Source: Holdemanella hominis
Lineage (GTDB): Bacteria; Bacillota_I; Bacilli_A; Erysipelotrichales; Erysipelotrichaceae
Reading direction: 5' to 3'
Assembly: GCF_014306155.1 (NCBI RefSeq)
Contig: NZ_JACRWH010000002.1
Location: 67,208 to 131,207, forward strand
Length of the DNA stretch: 64,000 bases
The notes under the pieces are model-generated. The model worked only from the letters and a program-made list of their open reading frames with translations. It made no database searches and was not told where the DNA came from. Shown here in pieces: positions 44,955-53,821 of the stretch. The position numbers and the translations under genes were made by a program. Numbering within the stretch: position 1 is the stretch's first letter; each line of letters starts with the position of its first letter.

Positions 44955-45002
44955 TTTTTCACCTCAATCATACTTTTATATTCTATCAAATAAATGCATA
45001 AA

Positions 45003-45028
45003 AAAAAAGTAATCTTTTCGATTACTTT
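45003..45028 (-). terminator. Terminator after rpsO
   Basis: AAAGTAATC/GATTACTTT stem with TTTTC loop and a long U run on the minus strand, overlapping the rpsO stop. Partial read-through may feed pnp. Confidence 0.85.
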
Positions 45029-45288
45029 CTTAAACCTAATTTAGCGATCAATGCTTTGTAACGGTCTAAATCTTTACCCTTCAAGTAAGCTAACAATTTT
45101 TTACGACGACCAACTTTTTTCATCAATCCACGTTGTGAGTGGTAATCGTGTTTGTGTTCTTTGAAGTGTTCAGTTAAACGGTTGATTTCTTCAGTCAATA
45201 CAGCGATTTGAACTTCAGGAGAACCTGTGTCACCTTCGTGTACTGCATACTCTTGCATAATTGCTTGTTTTTCAGATTTTAATAACAT
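45022..45288 (-). CDS. rpsO: 30S ribosomal protein S15
   Basis: Primary 16S rRNA-binding protein, 88 residues, the usual length. HEGDTGSPEVQIAVLTE, HSQRGLMKKVGRR and LIAKLGLRK are conserved S15 blocks. The N-terminus MLLKSEKQ differs from the typical MA(I/L)T but is backed by SD GGAGG. Confidence 0.96.
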   Translation of the reverse strand: MLLKSEKQAIMQEYAVHEGDTGSPEVQIAVLTEEINRLTEHFKEHKHDYHSQRGLMKKVGRRKKLLAYLKGKDLDRYKALIAKLGLRK

Positions 45289-45295
45289 TTTTCTT

Positions 45296-45370
45296 CCTCC
45301 ATGTATATTAGTCCTTTTCTACCGAGCGAAAGGTTGGAAGTTTCCAGACTCTCAGTACAAAAGCTATTAA
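45296..45370 (-). promoter_or_regulatory. Putative S15 autoregulatory leader of rpsO
   Basis: The leader can fold CTGAG/CTCGG around an inner GGAA/TTCC hairpin. Alternatively CCTTT can pair with AAAGG closer to the start; the two are mutually exclusive. rpsO leaders in several bacteria bind S15, so this structure is a candidate site. No sequence-specific S15 motif is certain. Confidence 0.45.
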
Positions 45371-45376
45371 ATGATA

Positions 45377-46456
45377 TCATTCTATCATCATAAAATCAAC
45401 TAGAATCGTATTTAATATTTCAAGTCCAGCATCATTTAAATAGATACATTCCCCTTCGAAACAAAAATACTCATGATACGTATCTAATACAGTGGCATAA
45501 TGATTTTTAAAATCATTCTGATATTTCAAATTCCATTCTCTTATATTCAATCCAAACTTTGTACGCAATGCCATCATGATCGCATCCATACCTCGTTCAG
45601 ATAGTGGTTCAGGAATATATGTAGAACAAGGACCCTTCAAACAATACTGCTTTAAACTTGTCGTATTATCATAACGAATGCCATCAATTCTTCCACTTGC
45701 GCCACAGCCAAAGCCATAGAAGTCTTTATCTTGCCAATAGGCTAAATTGTGTTTGGAATAATAGCCTGGCTTACAAAAGCTAGAAATCTCATAATGAATA
45801 TACCCAGCTGCTTCAAGTGTTTTCGTAATGTATTCAAACATATCCGCTTCAAGATCTGGATCGCAAGGCTCTACACCTGTCTTTCCAAATATTGAATTTT
45901 CTTCGATCTGTAAAGAATAGATGGATAAGTGTGGTATATCTAAACTTAAAAATGTAAAAATATCTCTTTTCACATCTTCCATTGTTTGATTGGGAAGTCC
46001 AAAAATTAAATCAATGGAGAAATTATGAATACCACTTTCTTGAATCCATCGAATCACATTCTTAGCCTGATTGGATGTATGTCTTCTTCGACAGACTTTC
46101 AATAGATCATCATTAAAGCTTTGTACACCCAAACTAATACGGTTGACTCCCAAAGAAACATAAGATGCTAGTTTTTCTTCATCTAAGGATTCGGGATTGC
46201 ATTCTACAGTAAATTCATCAATACTTGATGGAAAGCCATTTCTTATCGATGCAAAATCATCCAAACTCAATACACTTGGTGTGCCTCCACCAAAATAAAG
46301 AGTATGAAGATTTGAAATCTTATACTCTTGAATTTCTTGTATTAACTTTTCTTTCCAACTTGAAAAGAATTGTTCATTTTTTTGAATACGGACAAAATCA
46401 CAATACGCACATATCGAATCACAGAACGGAATATGTACATAGGCTGATGGTACCAT
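45377..46456 (-). CDS. hemW: HemW-like radical SAM protein
   Basis: 359 residues, related to coproporphyrinogen dehydrogenase but of the HemW (heme chaperone) type. The radical SAM motif is CDSICAYC (Cys12/16/19), with YFGGGTPS and NRISLGVQSF blocks. The ATG overlaps the lepA stop (TAATG). The lepA-hemW pair is common in Bacillota. Function in heme trafficking is inferred from family. Confidence 0.92.
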   Translation of the reverse strand: MVPSAYVHIPFCDSICAYCDFVRIQKNEQFFSSWKEKLIQEIQEYKISNLHTLYFGGGTPSVLSLDDFASIRNGFPSSIDEFTVECNPESLDEEKLASYVSLGVNRISLGVQSFNDDLLKVCRRRHTSNQAKNVIRWIQESGIHNFSIDLIFGLPNQTMEDVKRDIFTFLSLDIPHLSIYSLQIEENSIFGKTGVEPCDPDLEADMFEYITKTLEAAGYIHYEISSFCKPGYYSKHNLAYWQDKDFYGFGCGASGRIDGIRYDNTTSLKQYCLKGPCSTYIPEPLSERGMDAIMMALRTKFGLNIREWNLKYQNDFKNHYATVLDTYHEYFCFEGECIYLNDAGLEILNTILVDFMMIE

Positions 46457-48258
46457 TAGTCGTCATCCATACTTAAAACGGCCATGAAGGCTTCTTGAGG
46501 AATCTCTACCGATCCAACCATCTTCATACGTTTCTTTCCTTCTTTTTGTTTCTCTAACAATTTCTTTTTACGCGAGATATCTCCGCCATAACATTTTGCC
46601 AATACGTTTTTACGCAATGCCTTAATGTTTGTACGTGCAATGATCTTTCCACCAATGGCTGCCTGCACAGGAATTTCAAATTGCTGCTTAGGAATCAAGT
46701 CTTTTAATTTTACGGCCATCGCATTACCGCGGTTGTACGCAAAATCTCTAAAGACAATCGTAGATAGGGCATCGACGATCTGTCCATTTAATAAAATATC
46801 CATCTTTACTAGACTGCTTGTACGGTATCCACTAAATTCATAGTCAAAACTAGCATATCCTTTTGTACAAGATTTCATCTTATCAAAGAAATCATAAATA
46901 ATTTCACTTAATGGCATTTGGTAAACCATCATCATACGAACATCATCTAAAACTTGAAGGTCTACATATTCACCACGTTTTTTCTGACAAAGATCCATCA
47001 TCGGACCCACAAATTCTTTTGGCACCATGATGTCACACTTCACATATGGTTCCTCAATATGATCCACTTTTTGAGGTTCTGGTAAAGCCGATGGGTTATC
47101 AACTTCTTCCATAGTACCATCTGTTTTATAGACATGATAAATTACGGAAGGACTTGTTGCGATCAAACTAAGATTGTATTCACGCTCTAAACGTTCTTCA
47201 ACTACGTCCATATGTAATAAGCCTAAGAATCCGCATCGGAATCCAAACCCTAAAGCTTGTGATGTTTCCGGTTCATAGTGTAGAGCCGCATCGTTTAATT
47301 TTAATTTGGACAATGCTTCTTTTAAGTCGTCATAACGCGCATTGTCTACAGGATACAAACCACAATATACCATTGGATGCATTTCACGATATCCAGATAG
47401 TGGCTCACTTGCAGGATTGGATGCAACTGTAATCGTATCACCGACACGAACATCTTCAATGTTTTTAATGGCTGCACTGACCCATCCTACATCTCCACAG
47501 TTCAACTGGTCTTCCACAACTTCTTTTGGTGTACGAACACCCACTTCTGTGACTTCATATTCAGCGCCGGTTGCCATAAAGCGAATCTTATCTTTTGGTT
47601 TGATTGTTCCATTCTTTACCGATACAAACGCAATGATTCCACGATAGGAATCATAGAAAGAGTCAAAGACTAAAGCTTGTGTTGGTGCTTCTTTATCCCC
47701 TTTTGGACTTGGTAATTTATGCACGATTTCTTCTAGCACTTTATCCACATTCAATCCCGATTTAGCACTGATTTCAACCGCTTCACTACAATCTAATCCA
47801 ATCAAGTCTTCAATTTCTTTTTTTACAACTTCCGGTTGGGCACTAGGAAGATCCACCTTATTTAATACAGGCAAGATTTCCAAGTCGTTTTCTAATGCCA
47901 AATATACATTAGCTAAAGTCTGTGCTTGTACGCCTTGAGCTGCATCGACAACTAAGATAGCCCCATCACAAGCCGCTAAAGAGCGAGACACTTCATATGT
48001 AAAGTCGACATGGCCTGGTGTATCAATAAGATGGAACAAATAGTCTTGTCCATTTTTGGCATGATATACAAGCTGTACGGCATTTAATTTAATGGTGATA
48101 CCACGCTCTCTTTCTAGATCCATTGAATCTAGAATCTGATCTTTCATTTCACGCTTTTCTACCGTATCTGTAAGTTCTAAGATACGATCGGCTAACGTAC
48201 TTTTTCCGTGGTCAATATGTGCAATGATGCAAAAATTTCGAACATTCTTTTGATCCAT
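46456..48258 (-). CDS. lepA: Elongation factor 4 (LepA)
   Basis: Ribosome-associated GTPase with back-translocation activity, 600 residues. G1 AHIDHGKSTLADR, G3 DTPGHVDF, G4 LNKVDLPSA. LepA-specific C-terminal blocks (GDISRKKKLLEKQKEGKKRM) are present. It follows fmt by 10 bp. Confidence 0.97.
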   Translation of the reverse strand: MDQKNVRNFCIIAHIDHGKSTLADRILELTDTVEKREMKDQILDSMDLERERGITIKLNAVQLVYHAKNGQDYLFHLIDTPGHVDFTYEVSRSLAACDGAILVVDAAQGVQAQTLANVYLALENDLEILPVLNKVDLPSAQPEVVKKEIEDLIGLDCSEAVEISAKSGLNVDKVLEEIVHKLPSPKGDKEAPTQALVFDSFYDSYRGIIAFVSVKNGTIKPKDKIRFMATGAEYEVTEVGVRTPKEVVEDQLNCGDVGWVSAAIKNIEDVRVGDTITVASNPASEPLSGYREMHPMVYCGLYPVDNARYDDLKEALSKLKLNDAALHYEPETSQALGFGFRCGFLGLLHMDVVEERLEREYNLSLIATSPSVIYHVYKTDGTMEEVDNPSALPEPQKVDHIEEPYVKCDIMVPKEFVGPMMDLCQKKRGEYVDLQVLDDVRMMMVYQMPLSEIIYDFFDKMKSCTKGYASFDYEFSGYRTSSLVKMDILLNGQIVDALSTIVFRDFAYNRGNAMAVKLKDLIPKQQFEIPVQAAIGGKIIARTNIKALRKNVLAKCYGGDISRKKKLLEKQKEGKKRMKMVGSVEIPQEAFMAVLSMDDD

Positions 48259-48268
48259 AGATTTCCCC

Positions 48269-49198
48269 CTACTCTACAATATTTCCGACTAAGTTACGAC
48301 CCTGTCCATTAAAGAAGCTTGCACAATCCATGACTGGCTTTCCTTCCATTTGACAAGTTTCAATCACAAGTGTACCTGTATGAAGTCCAATACCTAGCTT
48401 ATTTTTACCAATCTTGACTAAAGAGGCAAACGAATTCTCTTCATTTAAATAACTTGCCTTTAAGATTTTAAATTTCTTTCCTTTTAATAATACATAAGCA
48501 CCTGGTGCATCTGAAAAAGCACGAATTTGATTCAAGATATGTTCATCATCCTGATTTAAATCAATATGCTCTTCTTCTTTGGATAAGACAGGAGAGAATA
48601 CAACTTGACTCTCATCTTGTTCGACATAGACCGCCTTACCTGAACAAATCTCTTCAAAATGAGAAAGCAATAATTCTCCAGCACAAATGGCCATTTTATC
48701 AAATAAAGATGTAGAATTGTCTTCAGGCAATATTTCAATTTCCTTTTGAGCTAAAACAGGTCCCGCATCCATTTTAGGTGCCATTTTCATCAATGACATT
48801 CCACTTACTTTATCACCATTCCAAATAGCTCTTTGGATAGGGGCTCCCCCTCTATATTTAGGAAGCAAAGAACCGTGAAGGTTCACACAACCATACTTTG
48901 GAAGATCCAAGACTTCCTTAGGAACAATTTGTCCATAAGCACATGTCACAATTAAATCAGGGGCAAAATCAAGAATCGTTTGATAGTCTGACTTAATTTT
49001 AACAGGCTGAAATACAGGAATGTCATATTCTAAAGCCACTTCTTTGACTTCTGAATAGATTAGCTGTTGTTTTCTACCCTTTTTCTTATCCGGCTGTGTT
49101 ACCACCAAGCCTACATGTATATCGTTTTCTAACATTGTTTTTAATACGACACTAGCAATTTTGGGTGTTCCCATAAAAATAATGCGTCTATTTTCCAT
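48269..49198 (-). CDS. fmt: Methionyl-tRNA formyltransferase
   Basis: Formylates initiator Met-tRNA, 309 residues. Signature LHGSLLPKYRGGAPIQRAI is complete, and the catalytic Asn-His-Asp set lies around it. SD TGGAGTG precedes the ATG. Heads fmt-lepA-hemW, divergent from rpsT; a TATAAT on the minus strand is seen near 49221. Confidence 0.97.
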   Translation of the reverse strand: MENRRIIFMGTPKIASVVLKTMLENDIHVGLVVTQPDKKKGRKQQLIYSEVKEVALEYDIPVFQPVKIKSDYQTILDFAPDLIVTCAYGQIVPKEVLDLPKYGCVNLHGSLLPKYRGGAPIQRAIWNGDKVSGMSLMKMAPKMDAGPVLAQKEIEILPEDNSTSLFDKMAICAGELLLSHFEEICSGKAVYVEQDESQVVFSPVLSKEEEHIDLNQDDEHILNQIRAFSDAPGAYVLLKGKKFKILKASYLNEENSFASLVKIGKNKLGIGLHTGTLVIETCQMEGKPVMDCASFFNGQGRNLVGNIVE

Positions 49199-49247
49199 AA
49201 TATCACTCCAATACTAGAGTATTATAGCGTATTTTTTTGAAGTTGTG

Positions 49248-49276
49248 TTGCAATAAATCAGAAATTTTGCTATAAT
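49248..49276 (+). promoter_or_regulatory. Promoter of rpsT
   Basis: TTGCAA (49248-49253) and TATAAT (49271-49276) with a 17-bp spacer, 32 bp before the rpsT start. Confidence 0.82.
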
Positions 49277-49308
49277 CCATTTGCAATTTATGTCAGGAGG
49301 TGCACTTC

Positions 49309-49572
49309 ATGCCACAGATTAAATCTCAAAAGAAACGTGTTAAAACAAATAACAAGGCTCACAAATTAGTCGTATCTAAAAAATCAGCATTGAAATCAAG
49401 TATTAAAGCTGTATTAGCAGCTGTTGATGCTAAAGATAAAGAAGCTGCTGTAGCAGCTTACAACGACTGTAGTTCAAAATTGGACAAAGCCGTAGCTAAA
49501 GGTATTCACCACAAAAACTACGCTAGCCGTCAAAAAGCACGTTTAGCAAAAGCTATTAACGAAATCGCGTAA
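49309..49572 (+). CDS. rpsT: 30S ribosomal protein S20
   Basis: Small 16S rRNA-binding protein, 87 residues, all-helical and very basic, with the S20 pattern MPQIKSQKKRVKTNNKAH and the KGIHHKNYASRQKARLAKAI tail. The ATG at 49309 has SD AGGAGGTG at 6 bases. In most Bacillota it lies convergent with holA; here the two are separated by 3.3 kb of insertion. Confidence 0.96.
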   Translation: MPQIKSQKKRVKTNNKAHKLVVSKKSALKSSIKAVLAAVDAKDKEAAVAAYNDCSSKLDKAVAKGIHHKNYASRQKARLAKAINEIA

Positions 49573-49581
49573 TGAAGGATT

Positions 49582-49607
49582 AAGAAGTCATATGACTTCT
49601 TTTTTTG
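49582..49607 (+). terminator. Terminator after rpsT
   Basis: Perfect palindrome AAGAAGTCAT/ATGACTTCTT (49582-49601) followed by T7. Confidence 0.88.
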
Positions 49608-49647
49608 TACCCTGTCTCAATCGGATGATCTTTTTTATTTTCTATCA

Positions 49648-49688
49648 AAAGAGTGATCTTTACCGCAAAAGATCACTCTTTATCTTTT
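49648..49688. terminator. Second strong hairpin, terminator-like
   Basis: Perfect 14-bp stem AAAGAGTGATCTTT/AAAGATCACTCTTT (49648-49661, 49668-49681) with T-rich tails on both sides. Probably the old terminator of the decayed gene that ends at 49737. Confidence 0.7.
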
Positions 49689-49736
49689 AATCATTAGCTT
49701 TATCGACATGCAGTTAATACACTTGAGTAATTTACA

Positions 49737-51622
49737 TCACATCAACATATCATCCATGATATTATCTATTTTTTCTCTTTCAATACTATTCTCTAAATAC
49801 GATATTTTTTTCTTAAATAAATGCTTTGTGCTTCAAGAACCTTATCTCAGCAAAAACGGAAACATGATTTATAAAAGTCAATCTGCTTCTGATACGCAGG
49901 TACAAAACTATTAACGCCGCTCCAATGGCTTGGTACAAGTTTTAATTGTTTAAAAGTATCATAATCTTGGTTTGTATCAATAAATGCTTTGATAGCAATA
50001 ATTCTTATATCATCATCCAGTTCGCATTTACCTTCAAATATATCTTTGATACAATCATTAAATGCATTATCTTCTACAATTAACTTTATCCATTGTTATT
50101 GCCTCTGGCTGGCAGCAGAACTATTATCCTCTCTATTCACCAACAACTCTTTGAATATATTCCCAAACGTCCATATATACAAATCTTCTTTCAACAGATT
50201 GTAAAGTATTGACACAAAATCTAAATCGCCCTTAAATAATTCATTCAATTTTTCTAACAAATATGTTCAAATATCAAATAGATTCGATAAATAAGATCCA
50301 ATAATTAGTGGATTAGAACTATAATTTAAAACAAAATATAAGCATATTTTTCTATATATATCAGGCTCAATGCTTAGAAATTTATCCAACACCTTTATAT
50401 TTCTATACTTAGCAACTTTTTCAACATTCGCGACATCATCTTTTAAAAAAATTATAAACTCATGCAACATGTTTTCATTCACTTTTTATTCTGGCAATGT
50501 ATCAAAGAAAATATAACGCCAATACATCTTTTGAGGAAATTGAGCTTCTTTAACGGACTCAAAAAATTGTTATGAATCAGTTTTCCTATTCAACACATGT
50601 AATATTTTTGTAGGATGAACATCTAGATTAGGACCACATCTCATAAACTCGTCTAAGAATACTTTTAATTTTTCTACATCAAACTGATTAACAATAAGAT
50701 TAATTCCTTCGTTACTATAAAAATCATTCCGATTTTTGGTTATATCAGTAAATAAGTGATTTTCTGTTTGTACAAAATTTTTAATTTTTGATGTGGAAAG
50801 ACTTTTTCTATATTGTTTTATCGCTTCTTTTCTAGTTTCATCATATTCCATATTTGAATTTTGATAATTGAATGTAAGTAATTGATGCAGTTCCCATAAA
50901 TCTCCATGCAACATTGAGTCCCATTTTTCATCGATTGAAAGACTAAGTTTATTTATGTTATTAGACAAACAATTAATCAATTCAAAAAAAATCAATATCA
51001 TCACAACATATCTCTGAGAGCAACTTTTCAACATATTCACAATATCCCTTTACTAATTCAATATCGACATCTCCATAAAGGTGGTTTGCGTAATCATATA
51101 AAAAATTCATAACTCTCTTTTTTAAAAATTTATTATTCGCTAAGATCAACATTATATCCCAACAAACGCTTCGATATTCTTTCAATCCTTCAGAATATGT
51201 GACATTGAAATTGCAAAATTTTATTGTATTGTTTCTGCCCATTTCAATTGGTTGAAAGTTAAAGCCCAACGAATATGAAGTCATTTCAAACCAACTATCA
51301 TTGCGATTTGATTACCATTCTCAATAGCACTTGCTAAATATTTAGATATTACTACTTCTGTATAATAATCAAAATTAGCAGATTCTACATCAATTCCATA
51401 ATTGTTTTCAAGCCATGAACAACCACATTTAAGAAACACTTCACTTTTTATGCAATATTCTAAAAGTAGATCCATTACATAATTTAAATAGTTACTGTTA
51501 TGATATCCAGTCAAAAAATTTAAACCATCTCTATCCAATGATCCTTCGTAAATTTTGAAATCAACACTGGGAGGATTGAAATTTCCCTCCTTTAAATTTT
51601 GAAGTTTACTTTTTAAGAACAT
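49737..51622 (-). pseudogene. Decayed C-terminal part of a large protein (possible STAND-type defence protein)
   Basis: Translating the minus strand with frame corrections gives about 620 continuous residues. Frame changes occur near 51300, at an 8-A run (50984-50991), and near 49830. In-frame stops lie at 50570, 50498, 50267, 50096 and 49847. The product is helical and repetitive (EYRSVCWDIMLILANN; DEKWDSMLHGDLWELHQLL) and ends with WSGVNSFVPAYQKQIDFY and a terminal coil. Such ends occur on large STAND-type NTPases, but that family call is from recollection and weak. No NTPase domain remains; the 5' part is missing next to the IS. Confidence 0.6.
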
Positions 51623-51648
51623 ATAACTATTGGCTTAACAGATACATC

Positions 51649-52762
51649 GGTGACTTGTTAATATAACTGACATTAATGATCTCTATTTAAGACTTAATGT
51701 ATAGGTGTAAACGAAAGAGAGACTACACTTATGACAAGAACTTCAAAATATTTAAACCAAGATACTATCGCTGCTTTACAATCTTTTCAAATCGAAAAGA
51801 TTGATCGTGAAATCACTGATTACCTAGATACAAACAATAAAATGAATACGTATCATTTTGAATACTGTCCTAAATGCGGATGTTATCATCCTCGTTTAAT
51901 TAAAAGCGGTTTTGCTAACTCTGGTAAACAAATGCTTCGTTGTAAAGAATGCGGAAAACGTTTTGTTGTGGACTGCGGTCAGCTTACTTTTTATTCTCAT
52001 CAAAACCAATCCAAATGGAATGAACTTATCCTGGATACATTGAATGGTGTATCCCTTAAAGAAACAGCTGCTAAAATCAACGTGAATGAACGTAATGTTT
52101 TTAATATGCTCCATAAACTATTGGTTAGTCTAGGAACTGAGGAACGTCCCATACACAGTAGGTAATGAAGTTGAGATGGATGAAAAATATACTCCTTACA
52201 ATCATAAAGGAACTAAAATTGATGGAGTAGAACCTAAACATCGTGGAACACCTGCTACAAAAAGAGGCTTGTCTAATCAGCAGATATGCATCATCACTGC
52301 AATACAGAGATTCACTCATACAATTGCCAGAACATTAAATTATGGCAAGCCATCATCTCTAGATCTATTAAGATTTGGTGAATGTCTTGAATCAAAATTT
52401 TTTGTAATGCTAGATGGTTCTAACAGTTACAACGAACTTTTAGAAAGTAAGAACTGTACTAAGAAAGTGTTAATCAGTCATGAGTCATATGATAAATTCA
52501 ATCATTTAAATACAGTGAACAGTTTCCACAAATTGATTGAAGAAAGGCTGCAAAAATATAAAGGGGTAGCATCAAAATATATAAATCGATACAATGCTCT
52601 TTTTATCATGCAAAGAGAAACGCAAGGAATGGATAACACAGAAAAGCTACAGTATGTACTACTTAGATTGAAAAACATCCATAAGATCACTCGCTTAAAG
52701 GATTTGAAAAACGAATGGTTGTTCGCATAAATGATAAAAAGAAGAATTATGGCAAAGTCACC
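51649..52762 (+). mobile_element. IS1595-like insertion sequence (inactive)
   Basis: About 1.1 kb carrying a split transposase and bounded by a short inverted repeat: GGTGACTTG at 51649-51657 and its complement (AAAGTCACC) at 52754-52762. No target-site duplication is seen at the two ends. The limits are therefore provisional. Confidence 0.6.
51731..52730 (+). pseudogene. IS1595-like transposase, frameshifted
   Basis: Two open frames. ORF 1 (51731-52165) has an N-terminal zinc ribbon (CPKCGCYHP, CKECGKRF) and helix-turn-helix (SLKETAAKINVNERNVFNML). ORF 2 (52176-52730) has the catalytic core: EMDEKYT, MLDGSNSYN and VNSFHKLIEERL-type region, ending KYINRYNALF, typical of IS1595-group DDE transposases. 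They join by a +1 shift around 52140-52150 with no slippery run, so this is more likely an inactivating frameshift than programmed. Confidence 0.75.
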
Positions 52763-52864
52763 AAATTGCTAGTTAAACCTAACTATTATATATCTTTTTT
52801 ATTATTCATGTGTATTCTCACCCCCTAAATACCTTCTCATAAAAGCTAACATCACATCCAAAAC
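52763..52864. other. Short AT-rich stretch without a gene
   Basis: Lies between the IS right end and the holA terminator. No ORF, repeat or promoter can be supported here. Confidence 0.5.
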
Positions 52865-52894
52865 AAAAAATGAACAAGGCTATCCCTTGTTCAT
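52865..52894 (-). terminator. Terminator after holA
   Basis: ATGAACAAGG/CCTTGTTCAT stem (52870-52879, 52885-52894), CTATC loop, U6 on the minus strand; overlaps the holA stop. Confidence 0.88.
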
Positions 52895-53821
52895 CATTAA
52901 GTTTAGACAGAAGTATTCAAAACCATCATCCTTATCAATCTTACCCATTTTCATCTGTTGATCAAAATCCGCAAGTAAAGATAGATTATAAAGTAAGGCT
53001 TCACTTGAAAAGCGCATGGCCTTTTGCATATTTAATTTCACGCGATATGGATTGGCCTTTAACTCTTGGGAAATGGTTGCCTGTGCCTTTCCTTCATCCA
53101 TTAATACGCGTACTTGGAATAGAAAACGGATTTGACTTGCCAAAAGCGCAACGATAGCTACTGGCTGCATATTCAACTTTCTAAAGTTACGGTAGTAGGC
53201 TAACAATAAGATCCCATTTTGACTAAAGAAGGCATCAACCATTTTAAAGATGTCATTCATAGGTTCTACAACTAATAGATTTTGTACATCTTCAAGCGTT
53301 GGATGTTTTGAATAGATGGAAATCTTTTCAATTTCATTCTGGATGCACATGGGATCTAGTCCCATTCTTCCTGTCATCCAATCTAATGTTTTAAAATCCA
53401 CCTTTACACCATATTCCTTTAGTTTATCTTGTACATAGAACTTTTGTGACTTTTCATCTAAAGCTAGACAGGAATATAATGTAGCACAATTACTGATTTC
53501 TTTCACCTTTTTCTTTCTTGTATCCAATTTATCACTTGGACATACTAAGACTAGAATCATGTCTGTGTCTTTTCTTACTAGAAAGGGATCGACTTCATAG
53601 TTTGTCGTATTCTTACTTGAAAGAAACGTGCAGTTATTGACAATAATCATCTTGTCATCATCAAAGATCGAATAGGCATCTAAATCTTGTAGAACATTGG
53701 ATATTTCATCTGTTTGAGCATCATAGATATTTATGTTTTCTTGAATGTGATGTCTTTTTTTAATGGCCTCTAGCTTCATAGAAACCATGCTTTTGTCTTT
53801 TCCGTATAAAATATAAATCAT
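52880..53821 (-). CDS. holA: DNA polymerase III subunit delta
   Basis: Clamp-loader delta subunit, about 313 residues. Begins MIYILYGKDKSMVSM and has the DnaX-like fold (IYDAQTDEISNVLQDLDAYSIFDDDKMIIVNN) and a helical C-terminus. The start at 53821 shares ATGA with the comEC stop. TATAAT (53833-53828, extended by TGG) is spaced to start transcription at the same ATG, so coupling or a leaderless mRNA are both possible. The order comEA-comEC-holA is conserved in Bacillota. Confidence 0.92.
   Translation of the reverse strand: MIYILYGKDKSMVSMKLEAIKKRHHIQENINIYDAQTDEISNVLQDLDAYSIFDDDKMIIVNNCTFLSSKNTTNYEVDPFLVRKDTDMILVLVCPSDKLDTRKKKVKEISNCATLYSCLALDEKSQKFYVQDKLKEYGVKVDFKTLDWMTGRMGLDPMCIQNEIEKISIYSKHPTLEDVQNLLVVEPMNDIFKMVDAFFSQNGILLLAYYRNFRKLNMQPVAIVALLASQIRFLFQVRVLMDEGKAQATISQELKANPYRVKLNMQKAMRFSSEALLYNLSLLADFDQQMKMGKIDKDDGFEYFCLNLMMNKG

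Noticed and set aside
49708..49914. Plus-strand ORF after rpsT
   Set aside because: Opposite the decayed minus-strand gene, no SD, no recognisable family.
51731..52730. Programmed frameshift in the transposase
   Set aside because: The shift is +1 with no slippery run near 52140-52150, unlike the known -1 shift of IS1-type elements; a mutation is simpler.
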